Origin: Candidatus Nanohalococcus occultus
GTDB taxonomy: Archaea; Nanohalarchaeota; Nanosalinia; Nanosalinales; Nanosalinaceae
Assembly (NCBI RefSeq): GCF_029207735.1
Contig: NZ_CP104395.1
Span: 62,001-126,000 of the forward strand
Direction of reading: 5' to 3'
DNA: 64,000 nt
In this document: piece after piece, positions 1 to 8,176 of the stretch
Position numbering within the stretch: position 1 is the stretch's first letter
How the letters are laid out: each line of letters opens with the position of its first letter
Position numbers and translations under genes: made by a program
Notes under the pieces: model-generated
Told to the model about the DNA's origin: nothing
Databases searched by the model: none
The model's input: the letters and a program-made list of their open reading frames with translations, nothing else

Positions 1-33
1 GTAGCAGATATCGAAGTTGAGTCTGACCAGTAA
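1..33 (+). CDS. 3' end of an upstream gene (partial)
   Basis: Frame 1 is open from the window edge and ends with TAA at 31-33, encoding the acidic tail VADIEVESDQ. The other two forward frames have stops within the first 25 bases. The acidic composition matches the other proteins here, so this is probably the C-terminus of a gene that begins outside the window. Too little remains to name it. Confidence 0.5.
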   Translation, partial: VADIEVESDQ

Positions 34-75
34 CTTTGGTAAGGATTAGTAAGTTTCCGCACCTATTTTCTGATT

Positions 76-1218
76 ATGACTAACAGAGAGGACGCACTGA
101 ATCTTCACTCGAAAAAACCTGGAAAGATCTCGGTCGAACCCGCGGTAAAAGTCGAGACCAAGGAGGATTTAAACCTTGTTTATACTCCAGGCGTCGCAGA
201 GCCATGTAGAGAAATAGCAAAGGACTCAAGAAAAGCATACGATTATACGACTAAAGGAAACATGGTCGCAGTTGTATCCGACGGTTCCGCAGTCCTTGGA
301 CTCGGAGATATCGGACCAGAAGCATCAATGCCGGTTATGGAAGGAAAAGCCAACCTAATGAAAAAATTCGGTGAAGTCGATGGATTCCCGATCGTAGTCA
401 ATGCTGAGAACGCCAAAGATATAATTGAACACACAGAAGGCATAGCTCCGACTTTCGGAGCAATAAATCTTGAAGACATCAAGTCTCCGCGATGCTTCGA
501 AGTAGAAAAACAGCTGAAAGAAAAACTCGACATACCTGTGTTCCACGACGATCAACACGGCACAGCTATCGTTGTAGGCGCAGCTATCAGAAACGCACTT
601 GATTTAACTGAGCGGAACATCGAGGATTCGAAAATAGTCGTCTTAGGCGCAGGAGCTTCCGGTATAGCCGTATCAAACTTCTTGCTTAACCTAGGGGCTG
701 GAGAACTTCTGCCAGTCGATTCATCGGGCATACTAACAACTGACGATGAAAACAAGTACAAAGCCGATCTCGCACAGAGAACTGCGGCCTCCGAACAGTC
801 CGGCGATCTCTCCGATGCTATGAAGGATGCTGACGTTCTAATCGGGCTTTCAACAGGAGGCATCGTATCAAAACAGATGGTTGAATCCATGGCGGATGAT
901 TCGATCGTTTTCGCCTTAGCAAACCCTGATCCAGAGATAATGCCGGAAGAAGCAAAGGAGGCTGGCGCTGAAATCGTAGCAACTGGTAGAAGCGATTTCC
1001 CTAATCAGGTCAACAACAGTTTGGCGTTCCCCGGTATTTTCAGAGGCGCACTTGACGCACGGGCCGATGAAATCAATGAAAAAATGAAGAAAGCGGCCTC
1101 GGATGTCATCAAAAACTTCATCGAACCAGAGAAAGACAAGATCGTGCCGGAAACTCTTGACAAAGAGCTTGCTATGGCTATTGCCGAAAAAGTCGAACAG
1201 ACAGCAGAGAGTCGGTAA
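76..1218 (+). CDS. Malic enzyme (oxaloacetate-decarboxylating malate dehydrogenase)
   Basis: This 380-residue protein has the short prokaryotic malic enzyme layout. The family motif YTPGVAEPC lies near residue 36, the GKANLMKKF segment with candidate catalytic lysines near 91, FHDDQHG near 156, and a Rossmann GAGASG dinucleotide loop near 192. The enzyme converts malate to pyruvate and CO2 while reducing NAD(P)+. Cofactor preference cannot be read from the sequence. The ATG at 76 follows the upstream stop by 42 bases. It ends four bases before the methionine aminopeptidase start, so the two are probably co-transcribed. Confidence 0.9.
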   Translation: MTNREDALNLHSKKPGKISVEPAVKVETKEDLNLVYTPGVAEPCREIAKDSRKAYDYTTKGNMVAVVSDGSAVLGLGDIGPEASMPVMEGKANLMKKFGEVDGFPIVVNAENAKDIIEHTEGIAPTFGAINLEDIKSPRCFEVEKQLKEKLDIPVFHDDQHGTAIVVGAAIRNALDLTERNIEDSKIVVLGAGASGIAVSNFLLNLGAGELLPVDSSGILTTDDENKYKADLAQRTAASEQSGDLSDAMKDADVLIGLSTGGIVSKQMVESMADDSIVFALANPDPEIMPEEAKEAGAEIVATGRSDFPNQVNNSLAFPGIFRGALDARADEINEKMKKAASDVIKNFIEPEKDKIVPETLDKELAMAIAEKVEQTAESR

Positions 1219-1221
1219 AAA

Positions 1222-2109
1222 ATGGAGAAAGAAGTAAAGGAAAATTACATTGAAGCCGGAAAGGTGATCCAGAAAGCACGTAAGAAGGCCAGAGAGGTAG
1301 CGGAGCCAGGAACTTCGTTTGTAGAGATCGCGGAGACGGTAGAGCAGCTAATCCGTGATGAAGGTCTTCAGCCCGCATTTCCTGTAAACTTATCGGTTAA
1401 TGAGGAAGCCGCTCACTTTACGCCTGCGGAAGACACTGAGAGAAAGCTACAGGAAGACGATGTCTTAAAGATCGATATAGGCGCACAGTCCGAAGGCTAC
1501 ATCGCGGATACAGCGTTAACTGTTAATCCTTCGGGTAAAGACCAGGAAATCATTGATGAAGTGGAAAAAGTACTTGAGGAAGCATTAGATTTCCTTGAGC
1601 CAGGTGTAACTGTCGGAGAGCTTGGAACCTTTATCGAAAAACAGGTTCCGGATGAATACAACATCGTCCAGAACCTTACAGGCCACTCTCTTGGAAACTA
1701 CAATCAGCACGCAGGTCTCTCGATCCCTAACAAGGCAAATACCAACAGCTACGAGTTCCAGGAAGGAGATGCCGTCGCGATTGAGCCGTTTCTGACAACA
1801 GGCACAGGTACTGTCAAAAACGGCCGGGATGGGAACATCTACAAGCTTGAGTCCGAACGGTCTGTCAGGAGCCGTACCGCCCGCCAGTTAATGAAAAAGA
1901 TCAAGAACTACCGTGGTCTTCCGTTTACAACTCGCTGGATGGATCTAAGCGGCAAAGAAAAGATGGCGTTCCGGAAGCTTCTTCAGCAAAACATTGTACG
2001 GAACTATCCAGTCTTACAGGACAAGGATGGCTCTGTGGTCGCACAGGCAGAACACACTGTGCTTGTTGGAGCTGATGACGGCGAGAACGTAGTCACTACT
2101 CGTCGATAA
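1222..2109 (+). CDS. map: Methionine aminopeptidase, type II
   Basis: This cytosolic metallopeptidase removes the initiator methionine. The five metal ligands of the pita-bread fold are visible: two Asp around residues 86-97 (KIDIGAQ and IADTAL), His in GHSLGNY near 154, Glu in IEPF near 187 and Glu in AEHTV near 276. The length of 295 residues and the helical insert before the last ligand are typical of archaeal type II enzymes. It sits three bases after the malic enzyme. Its 3' end overlaps the opposing membrane-protein gene by 14 bases. Confidence 0.93.
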   Translation: MEKEVKENYIEAGKVIQKARKKAREVAEPGTSFVEIAETVEQLIRDEGLQPAFPVNLSVNEEAAHFTPAEDTERKLQEDDVLKIDIGAQSEGYIADTALTVNPSGKDQEIIDEVEKVLEEALDFLEPGVTVGELGTFIEKQVPDEYNIVQNLTGHSLGNYNQHAGLSIPNKANTNSYEFQEGDAVAIEPFLTTGTGTVKNGRDGNIYKLESERSVRSRTARQLMKKIKNYRGLPFTTRWMDLSGKEKMAFRKLLQQNIVRNYPVLQDKDGSVVAQAEHTVLVGADDGENVVTTRR

Positions 2110-2608
2110 GGCAAGTCGTCGGGTCTCCGTTTTTAGTAATTACGCCGAGTAGAAGTCCTACAGCAAGCACTCTAATCAGGTTGCCGTTGAAAGGCATCAG
2201 GGCTAGCGTTCCTCCGAGACCTATGAACGCAAGTATGCCTACTCCGCATGAGGCGCAACCTGCTGCCGTTAAACCAGGAATAATTGTCGCCAGATCTTTA
2301 CTTGAAGCCAGGCCTGATATTCTAAGCTTCTCGACTATGTTTACTAAAGCAACGCCTGTAAGAACCGAGTAAGCTACTGTAAGACCTAGGCCGAGCGCGC
2401 CTGCCGAGGAAAAGGTATTGAAAGTCAGGCTGACAACGGCTTCATCTAGGTATAGGATATTTCTTCCCAGCAACTGTAGGCTGTACTGTGGGAAGGATGC
2501 GAGAGTAACCAGTATATAGAAAACTGAGCTGACGGCCAGGGTTTTCAAAGCGGTCTTGCCTTTGAAAGCTGCCTTGATGCCGTCTCTCAGGGCTTTCCTG
2601 TATTTCAC
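2096..2608 (-). CDS. Small polytopic membrane protein with a CxxC motif, coupled to the DsbA-like gene
   Basis: The 170-residue protein has about four hydrophobic segments and a Cys pair in AAGCASCGVG at the start of the third. The GTG start at 2608 overlaps the TGA of the upstream DsbA-like gene (GTGA), which implies translational coupling. I do not recognise the family. The membrane CxxC beside an extracytoplasmic thiol oxidase suggests an electron-transfer partner with a DsbB-like role, but that is inference. A DxTTCLIDE tail adds another Cys near the C-terminus. Confidence 0.7.
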   Translation of the reverse strand: MKYRKALRDGIKAAFKGKTALKTLAVSSVFYILVTLASFPQYSLQLLGRNILYLDEAVVSLTFNTFSSAGALGLGLTVAYSVLTGVALVNIVEKLRISGLASSKDLATIIPGLTAAGCASCGVGILAFIGLGGTLALMPFNGNLIRVLAVGLLLGVITKNGDPTTCLIDE

Positions 2609-3393
2609 TGTCCTAGCTTTGATTCGATTACCTGTTTTACCGCCGAGTACGGCTGTGCGCCTACAAGCGGTTCTCCCCGTTGATCGCCCTCGCTGTAGAT
2701 TACAACCGAGGGTGTTCCGGAGACGAACGAGTTGCCACCGACCATGGTATCGAAGCTTGTAGCCTCTTCCATGTCGTCACGGACAGCGTCCCGAGGATTT
2801 CCGTTATCCAGACAGCTCTGGACGGCACTTGGGGAAACATCTTCCTCGCTCGCCCAGCCTTTGATTTTTTCAACGACGTTGGACTCGCTTAAACTTTCCT
2901 GGTTGTCGAATACTGTGTCTTTAACGTTCCAGAACGCTTCTTCGTCCTGTCTGTAGACGCATTCGGCGGTTTCTGCTGCTCTTGTCGCCCAGGGATGTAT
3001 TCTCTGTAGAGGGAAGTCTTTCCAGACTATCTTTACCTCTCCGGACCTTACATAGTTGTTTTCTATCTGCGGGACTGCTCCTGATTCGAAGCGTTTACAG
3101 AAAGGACATTCAAAGTCTTCATAAATGACCATTGTTACTTCCGCATCTTCCTGTCCTAGAACAGGGTCTCTGCTGTTGTTAATATTTGATAAATCGAGTT
3201 TACCGGAGTTTGTGTCTGTCCCCGAACCTGTATCTGGTTGAGGGGTATCTGAGGTAGCTATTCTCGGAGCTGTGAGATCCTTGAAAGTTGTTCCGCTAGC
3301 AAACCCTACTGTAAGCCCTAATGCGAAAAACAGTCCTATTAGATGGGTTGCCTGTAGCTCAAACTTTGTTTCAAATACCTCTGGTAAATCCAT
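2605..3393 (-). CDS. Membrane-anchored DsbA-family thiol:disulfide oxidoreductase
   Basis: This 262-residue protein has an N-terminal transmembrane segment (about residues 15-35), a polar linker rich in Ser, Thr, Asp and Gly, and a thioredoxin-fold domain with the active site CPFC at residues 96-99. A TP dipeptide near the C-terminus (SFVSGTPSVV) matches the cis-proline loop. It likely acts outside the membrane, forming or exchanging disulfides in secreted proteins. It is first in a two-gene unit with the CxxC membrane protein, overlapping it by four bases. Confidence 0.88.
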   Translation of the reverse strand: MDLPEVFETKFELQATHLIGLFFALGLTVGFASGTTFKDLTAPRIATSDTPQPDTGSGTDTNSGKLDLSNINNSRDPVLGQEDAEVTMVIYEDFECPFCKRFESGAVPQIENNYVRSGEVKIVWKDFPLQRIHPWATRAAETAECVYRQDEEAFWNVKDTVFDNQESLSESNVVEKIKGWASEEDVSPSAVQSCLDNGNPRDAVRDDMEEATSFDTMVGGNSFVSGTPSVVIYSEGDQRGEPLVGAQPYSAVKQVIESKLGQ

Positions 3394-3470
3394 GCTATAT
3401 CTTCCTTTATGTCAAGTTATTCGCCGTCCTTGCTTTTAACCAGCAGGGTTTCTATCACGTTAGTAGGTGG

Positions 3471-3485
3471 AAAAGAAAAAAGAGA
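3471..3485 (-). terminator. T-tract terminator after cdc48
   Basis: On the minus strand the cdc48 stop is followed by a pyrimidine-rich run with CTTTTTTCTTTT and no obvious stem. Archaeal termination commonly uses such oligo-T tracts. Confidence 0.45.
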
Positions 3486-3509
3486 GGGATGAGGGGAAAG
3501 AGAGGTTTC

Positions 3510-5780
3510 CTAGCCGAAGTAATCTGGTGTTTTATCGGAGGTATCGATCTCTTCCATTCTCTGCATCATCTGCTTGTAGTGATCGATGTTTTCCTCTGTC
3601 GCGGTTGGCTTAACTTCCTTCATTGCTTCCTCGAAGTCCTCTAATGTTACTTCTTCGCTGTCCGGATCGCCTCGCAGAGCTTTCATACCTGCTTCGCGGC
3701 ATAATGCTTCGATATCGCTGCCAACGTATCCTTCGAGATCTTCCGATAGTTTCTCTAGGTCAATGTCCTCGGCTAGAGGCATCTTGCCTGTGTGGACATC
3801 GAGAATCTTCTTGCGTCCTTCTACGTCCGGCACCTCGACTTCAATCGACCTATCGATTCTTCCAGGTCTCAATAGCGCTGGATCGATCAGATCCGGTCGG
3901 TTGGTTGCCGCGATGACTGTGACGCCTTCAAGGCTTTCGATTCCATCGAGTTCTGTCAGTAGCTGGTTAACTACTCGGTCCCCGACACCGGAGTCGCTTC
4001 TCGAGCCTCTCCGGGTTGCGATTGAATCGATCTCATCTATGAACAGGATACAAGGTGCGACCTGCCGGGCTTTCTTGAAGACTTCTCGGATTGATTCTTC
4101 GGACTCTCCGACGTATTTGGAGAAGATCTCAGGTCCCTTGATTGAAATGAAGTTCGCATTTGCCTCGTTTGCTACTGCTTTCGCTAGCAGTGTCTTCCCG
4201 GTTCCCGGTAGCCCGTAAAGTAAGATTCCTTTCGGAACTTCGATGCCCATGCGTTTGAACCTTTCAGGGTATTTCTGTGGCCACTCGACCATTTCCTGAA
4301 GCTTTTCCTGGGTGTCGTGTAGGCCTCCGACGTCTTCCCATGAGACCTTCGGAACTTCCACCATGACCTCTCTCATAGCGGATGGCTGGACTTTCCGGAT
4401 GCCTTCCTTGAGTGCGCCCTGGTTTACGACCAGTTTCTCCATTATCTCGCTTGGTATCTCATCGTCCAGATCGATCTCAGGTAATACGTTCCGTAAGACG
4501 CTCATCGCAGCCTCCTTACAGACTGCTTCTAGGTCTGCTCCGACGTAGCCGTGTGTCATGTCCGCGACCGAATCTAACTCGACTTCATCTGTCAGCGGCA
4601 TGTTCCGGGTGTGGATCTGCAGGATTTCCTTACGTCCCTGGCGGTTTGGAACACCGATCTCGATCTCACGGTCGAAACGTCCTCCACGTCTAAGTGCGGA
4701 ATCGATTGCATCCACGCGGTTTGTCGCTGCGATAACGATAACGTTTTCACGTTCCTCAAGACCGTCCATCAGTGAAAGTAGCTGTGCGACAACTCTTCGC
4801 TCTACTTCTCCGCCGGCTTCTCCACGTTTAGAGGCGATGGCATCTATCTCGTCGATGAAGATGATTGCCGGAGAGTTATCCTGTGCTTCTTCGAACTTTT
4901 CACGCAGCTGTTTTTCGGACTCTCCGTAGTACTTGGACATGATCTCCGGGCCGTTAATGGACATGAAAGTCGCATCGGCTTCGTTTGCCACTGCTTTCGC
5001 TAGCAGGGTCTTCCCGGTTCCCGGCGGTCCGTGTAGCAGTACTCCGCTTGGGGCATCGATTCCCAGCTGTTGGAAAACCTCTGGATGCTTTAGAGGTAGC
5101 TCGATCATCTCTCTTACTTGCTGGATCTCGCTGTCAAGTCCTCCGATGTCCTCGTAGGTGACCTCTGGTACTTGGACCTGCTGTTCCTGGCTTCCGCCCT
5201 TTACAGCCTGCTGTTTGACCTCGATCTCCGTGTTCTCAGTTATCTTTACAGGACCGTTCGGCTTGGTGTTTACAACCGCTAGCTTGGTCTCTCCGAATGA
5301 GAACCGGAACTGATCGACGTCCAGGTCGAACATCTCGTCAAATACGCTTTTCCGTCCGTCGCCGTCTCCGGGTACTACTATATCGCCTTTGGTGACTGCG
5401 CGTCCGGAAAGTGCGCGTTTGAAGATGTTGGGGTTTGATACCTGGATGACTACTCCTTCTTCGGCTGGAGCGAGTGTTACTCTATCTGCTTCTTTTAACT
5501 CTGCCTTTTGTACTGTTACTTTCTCTCCTAGGCTGGTGCCTGCGTTTTTCCGCATGTAGCCATCCATGCGTGCGATTCCAAGTCCTTTGTCGGCCGGATA
5601 GCTTCTTGCTACTCTTCCAACGGTTTTGCGGCCGCCTTCAATTGTTACGGCATCGCCTTCGGCTATCTCTAGCTCTTCCATCACCGTTGAGTCTATGCGG
5701 ATGATTCCTCGGCCTATGTCTTGCTGTGCGTTTGGCGGGACCTCTCCCACTCTCAGCTTAACGTCTTCGTTTTCTGTCAT
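3510..5780 (-). CDS. cdc48: Cdc48/VAT-type AAA+ ATPase (two AAA modules)
   Basis: This 756-residue unfoldase has the archaeal VAT layout: an N-terminal double-psi-barrel/Vat-C domain (about 1-190), then two AAA modules. D1 carries GPPGTGKT near residue 250 with [12 protein letters not shown]2 carries GLPGTGKT near 522 with [11 protein letters not shown] and an arginine-finger region LLRPGRID. It extracts and unfolds proteins for the proteasome. The ATG at 5780 was preferred because the family N-terminus begins just after it and the preceding gene stops at 5785. D2 has Leu where GPPGTGKT is usual. The protein ends in YFG, a possible variant of the HbYX proteasome-docking tail. Confidence 0.95.
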   Translation of the reverse strand: MTENEDVKLRVGEVPPNAQQDIGRGIIRIDSTVMEELEIAEGDAVTIEGGRKTVGRVARSYPADKGLGIARMDGYMRKNAGTSLGEKVTVQKAELKEADRVTLAPAEEGVVIQVSNPNIFKRALSGRAVTKGDIVVPGDGDGRKSVFDEMFDLDVDQFRFSFGETKLAVVNTKPNGPVKITENTEIEVKQQAVKGGSQEQQVQVPEVTYEDIGGLDSEIQQVREMIELPLKHPEVFQQLGIDAPSGVLLHGPPGTGKTLLAKAVANEADATFMSINGPEIMSKYYGESEKQLREKFEEAQDNSPAIIFIDEIDAIASKRGEAGGEVERRVVAQLLSLMDGLEERENVIVIAATNRVDAIDSALRRGGRFDREIEIGVPNRQGRKEILQIHTRNMPLTDEVELDSVADMTHGYVGADLEAVCKEAAMSVLRNVLPEIDLDDEIPSEIMEKLVVNQGALKEGIRKVQPSAMREVMVEVPKVSWEDVGGLHDTQEKLQEMVEWPQKYPERFKRMGIEVPKGILLYGLPGTGKTLLAKAVANEANANFISIKGPEIFSKYVGESEESIREVFKKARQVAPCILFIDEIDSIATRRGSRSDSGVGDRVVNQLLTELDGIESLEGVTVIAATNRPDLIDPALLRPGRIDRSIEVEVPDVEGRKKILDVHTGKMPLAEDIDLEKLSEDLEGYVGSDIEALCREAGMKALRGDPDSEEVTLEDFEEAMKEVKPTATEENIDHYKQMMQRMEEIDTSDKTPDYFG

Positions 5781-5784
5781 AACA

Positions 5785-6108
5785 TTAATTTTTGAGCTTC
5801 TCGATGAGCTCGGGGTCTTCAACTATCACAGTGAAGATTCGGTGGGTGACTTTTTCGCCCCAGCTTGAGAAGTACTCCTCTACCTTTTCCTGATTTTTCT
5901 TTCCGAATATGAATACTGAGTCATCGATCCTTATACAAGATATCTCGTCCATCAAACCGTCTTTCTCGTAGTTGTACTCTTTCCCGTTTTTCGTAACGGT
6001 CTGCTTGTAGCCGAAAAGCCCGCGGTAGAACTTGTTGCGCTCATACACTGAGTCGAACTCCGAGGAGTTCGTATCGTAGGTCAGTAACGCAGCCTCTTCG
6101 GGTTTCAT
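5785..6108 (-). CDS. Conserved-looking hypothetical protein upstream of cdc48
   Basis: The 107-residue protein has mixed charge, no membrane segment and a Tyr/Lys-rich middle ([18 protein letters not shown]). I do not recognise the family. The ATG at 6108 was chosen because a TATA-like GTTTTAAAC is centred 26 nt upstream, while the longer reading frame would begin inside that promoter. The gene ends four bases before the cdc48 start, so it is probably the first gene of a cdc48 operon. Confidence 0.7.
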   Translation of the reverse strand: MKPEEAALLTYDTNSSEFDSVYERNKFYRGLFGYKQTVTKNGKEYNYEKDGLMDEISCIRIDDSVFIFGKKNQEKVEEYFSSWGEKVTHRIFTVIVEDPELIEKLKN

Positions 6109-6128
6109 ACTCTGGTTCAGGTAATGAA

Positions 6129-6137
6129 AGTTTAAAA
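6129..6137 (-). promoter_or_regulatory. TATA-like box for the 5785-6108/cdc48 unit
   Basis: Read on the minus strand, GTTTTAAAC is centred about 26 nt upstream of the ATG at 6108, which predicts a leaderless transcript. Confidence 0.5.
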
Positions 6138-6188
6138 CGGTTTTTGTGTACGTCACTAAAAAACTTGTTTTATTCGTTACAACCCACT

Positions 6189-6196
6189 GATAAAAG
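6189..6196 (+). promoter_or_regulatory. TATA-like box for radB
   Basis: GATAAAAG is centred 27 nt upstream of the GTG at 6219, the spacing seen at many leaderless starts in this window. Confidence 0.4.
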
Positions 6197-6218
6197 AATT
6201 GTAAGCAAACCCTCGACT

Positions 6219-6905
6219 GTGGAAGTTCAAAGAATCAGCACCGGCAGCAAGCCCTTAGACGAGCTGTTAAACGGCGGACTGGAGAAAAAAGTAATTACAA
6301 ACGTCTTTGGAGAGTCCGGAACCGGTAAGACAAACTTATGTGTCCAGGTAGCTGCGGAAGTCGCAGCAAACGGTAAGAAAGTGATTTACATAGATACAGA
6401 AGGCGGTTTTTCGCCTGAAAGATTTGTACAGGTCGCATCTGAAGACGCCCTAGAAGAAGTAACGATGTTCGAGCCACTGGACTTCGAACAGCAGGAAAAT
6501 GTCTTGGACTCGCTCGAAGAAGCCGTAGATCAGGAAACAGGTCTCGTTGTTATCGACTCACTGGTCTCGCTTTACAGATTAGAGGTCAACGACAACAACG
6601 CATCCGATATCAACCAGAAGCTCTCCGGACAGCTATCAGAGCTATCGAAGATCGCCAGAAAACACGAAATACCGGTCATGGTCACCAACCAGGTTTACTC
6701 GAACTTCGATGGTGACGGACTGGAGCTTGTAGGCAAGGACGTGCCACGTTACTGGTCAAAATGTCTTTTACAGCTCGAAAACGACGAGAAATCGCTACGA
6801 ACTGTCGCGATTGAAAAACACCGCTCGCTGCCGGAAGGAAAGACCCGGAGATTCCAGATAGTCGATGACGGACTGGTCGAACCGGAGAAAAAAGGTCTTT
6901 TCTAA
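6219..6905 (+). CDS. radB: RadB, RecA/Rad51-family DNA repair ATPase
   Basis: This is a single-domain RecA-fold protein of 228 residues with Walker A GESGTGKT near residue 31 and a Walker B region LVVIDSLVSL near 109. It lacks the N-terminal helix-hairpin-helix domain of RadA, which marks it as the RadA paralogue RadB. RadB assists homologous recombination. An ATG at 6144 is in frame, but the GTG at 6219 gives the family length, begins at the conserved RISTGSKPLDELL segment and has a correctly spaced TATA-like box. It is divergent from the cdc48 operon. Confidence 0.9.
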   Translation: MEVQRISTGSKPLDELLNGGLEKKVITNVFGESGTGKTNLCVQVAAEVAANGKKVIYIDTEGGFSPERFVQVASEDALEEVTMFEPLDFEQQENVLDSLEEAVDQETGLVVIDSLVSLYRLEVNDNNASDINQKLSGQLSELSKIARKHEIPVMVTNQVYSNFDGDGLELVGKDVPRYWSKCLLQLENDEKSLRTVAIEKHRSLPEGKTRRFQIVDDGLVEPEKKGLF

Positions 6906-6928
6906 GTTTTAGCTCGCTGAACGGCAGA

Positions 6929-6936
6929 TTTAAAAG
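6929..6936 (+). promoter_or_regulatory. TATA box for the 25-codon ORF at 6960
   Basis: TTTAAAAG is centred about 28 nt before the ATG at 6960, predicting transcription that starts at or next to the start codon. Confidence 0.5.
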
Positions 6937-6959
6937 TAATATGTGCCAAAGTTTTCGTT

Positions 6960-7037
6960 ATGTCAGAGCTGGTAGATGAGGTTATCAGATTATTCGCAGC
7001 CAGTTCTAACGTTATCGTGGAAGTCGTATTTGTTTAG
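6960..7037 (+). CDS. Tiny hydrophobic protein, 25 residues
   Basis: ATG to TAG encodes a 25-residue peptide: an acidic N-terminus (MSELVDEV) followed by a hydrophobic stretch that ends VIVEVVFV. The TATA box at the leaderless spacing supports expression. It could be a small membrane-associated peptide, or a leader whose translation matters more than its product. No family is recognised. Confidence 0.45.
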   Translation: MSELVDEVIRLFAASSNVIVEVVFV

Positions 7038-7099
7038 ACGCAGCCCGTTCCCAAAATCCAGGTTGTAGAGCGGGCGGGCGCAGTCAAAAGATAAGCTTG

Positions 7100-7116
7100 T
7101 TCTATAGCCTATAGAA
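7100..7116. repeat. 17-nt perfect palindrome upstream of the 48-residue protein
   Basis: TTCTATAG-C-CTATAGAA is a perfect inverted repeat with a one-base centre, 20 nt upstream of the ATG at 7136 and just before its SD site (GGAGGTGA, 7122-7129). It could be an operator for a dimeric repressor; a one-base loop makes a simple RNA hairpin less likely. Confidence 0.6.
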
Positions 7117-7135
7117 AACACGGAGGTGAATTAAC

Positions 7136-7282
7136 ATGGTTGAAGGACCGAAATACGGACAAATAGAAAATTTTGCGGGATACGATCCTGCGAATCCGGA
7201 TCATATCAAAGATCCAGGATTAGCCACAGAGCCAGGCAAAGATGCTGACGGACTAGAGTTCGGGGAGCTGCTGGAAGAATAG
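7136..7282 (+). CDS. Small acidic protein, 48 residues
   Basis: The ATG is preceded by a very strong SD site, GGAGGTGA, 6 nt upstream. The product is acidic, Gly/Pro-rich and has no hydrophobic core (for example GYDPANPDHIKDPG and GLEFGELLEE), so it may be largely disordered. No family is recognised. The strong SD and the palindrome just upstream suggest a regulated, well-translated gene. It is the first clear member of the small-protein cluster that precedes topA. Confidence 0.65.
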   Translation: MVEGPKYGQIENFAGYDPANPDHIKDPGLATEPGKDADGLEFGELLEE

Positions 7283-7356
7283 TGGCTCCGCCGCCAACTT
7301 TTCCTCGTCCAAACTCTTTACTTATTTAAGCTATGTTGTTTCAAGTATAGATTACA

Positions 7357-7443
7357 ATGAACATTGATACCTGCAACACGGTAGCCCGATCTTCTACGGG
7401 GGGATGCTTTATCTCGGGTGGATATGTTCTGCGGCGCAGATAG
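7357..7443 (+). CDS. Possible 28-residue peptide
   Basis: This short ORF starts 27-31 nt after a TATA-like TTATTTAA (7322-7329). The product is Ser/Gly/Cys-containing and ends in a basic VLRRR. It has no SD site, so it would need leaderless translation. It could equally be part of the untranslated leader of the downstream genes. Confidence 0.25.
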   Translation: MNIDTCNTVARSSTGGCFISGGYVLRRR

Positions 7444-7589
7444 TTTTTCCTACAAGTTTATACAGAGTTTTTCAGCTAGAGTTACTTCTATTCTGCTGAG
7501 TCTGTTTGTACTTATTCTGTAAAATACAGACCTTGAAAGGCGCTAAAACCGTTTTTCAGGGCATTTCTCTTTTCGAGGTTCACAATCAA

Positions 7590-7667
7590 ATGACACAACA
7601 CACAACAACGCGAACAACACGCAACGTAAAAGCGAATCAAGAAGGTTCAACGAGGAGATCTCGGTGA
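7590..7667 (+). CDS. 25-residue basic Thr-rich leader ORF
   Basis: The peptide begins MTQHTTTRTT, is Thr/Arg-rich and has 25 residues. Its TGA (7665-7667) overlaps the GTG start of the next gene (GTGA), and its last codons contain the GAGGAG SD site of that gene. This is the arrangement expected of a translationally coupled leader. A second 25-residue ORF with a similar MTNNTT start occupies the same position at 10484. Confidence 0.45.
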   Translation: MTQHTTTRTTRNVKANQEGSTRRSR

Positions 7668-7960
7668 CTGAGCGTTCAGGAACTTATGCTGGCAGAGAAG
7701 GCCGTCACTTCGGTCTAGATAGAGATCCGAGAACTACTGCTGCCAACGACTGGAATAAAGAGTATGGCGGGCAGTCTCCCGGCTATGAAAAAACTTCTGA
7801 AGCCCGTGAAGCCAGCAGAGACGCCGAAAGCGAGTTTGGGGTCGATGATGAAAACCCTTTGAGGTCGGATGGTGGAGAACCAACTATGGCGGATGTAGAT
7901 CACACTCCGAGAAACGGAGAGGGCGTACAACACGTCTATCAGCGAGGCACAGAGAAATGA
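7664..7960 (+). CDS. Small hydrophilic protein, 98 residues
   Basis: The GTG start overlaps the leader stop and has GAGGAG upstream. The protein is highly polar, rich in Gly, Glu, Arg and Asp, has no membrane segment and is probably disordered. Its middle (PGYEKTSEAREA and SEFGVDDENP) aligns with PGMEIPSKNREA and SDFQSGYENA of the next gene, so the two appear to be diverged tandem paralogues. Its stop overlaps the next ATG (ATGA at 7957). Function is unknown. Confidence 0.65.
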   Translation: MTERSGTYAGREGRHFGLDRDPRTTAANDWNKEYGGQSPGYEKTSEAREASRDAESEFGVDDENPLRSDGGEPTMADVDHTPRNGEGVQHVYQRGTEK

Positions 7961-8175
7961 ATACTGGAGGCGACGATACTCCGCACGAACACAGAGTATG
8001 TGAGCTGGCGTACCGAAAAGACCGACCCTCGTACGGCAGGCCGGGAATGGAAATTCCCAGCAAAAATCGGGAAGCCAAAGCATACAGTGAATCAGACTTC
8101 CAGTCGGGCTATGAGAACGCCAGCGCTCTCCAAGAAGCTGTTGGAAAGCTGGATGGCTCGGAGTTAGAGCCTTAA
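7957..8175 (+). CDS. Small hydrophilic protein, 72 residues, paralogue of its neighbour
   Basis: The ATG overlaps the TGA of the preceding gene, which implies coupled translation. The protein is polar, with one Cys, and shares the PGxE...S..REA...S(D/E)F....EN pattern with the 98-residue protein upstream. It ends one base before the convergent topA. The function is unknown. Confidence 0.62.
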   Translation: MNTGGDDTPHEHRVCELAYRKDRPSYGRPGMEIPSKNREAKAYSESDFQSGYENASALQEAVGKLDGSELEP

Positions 8176-8176
8176 G

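Noticed and set aside
3586-4218. A 210-codon plus-strand open frame opposite cdc48
   Set aside because: It lies antisense to the conserved D2 AAA module, and its Ser/Arg-rich translation has no recognisable motif.
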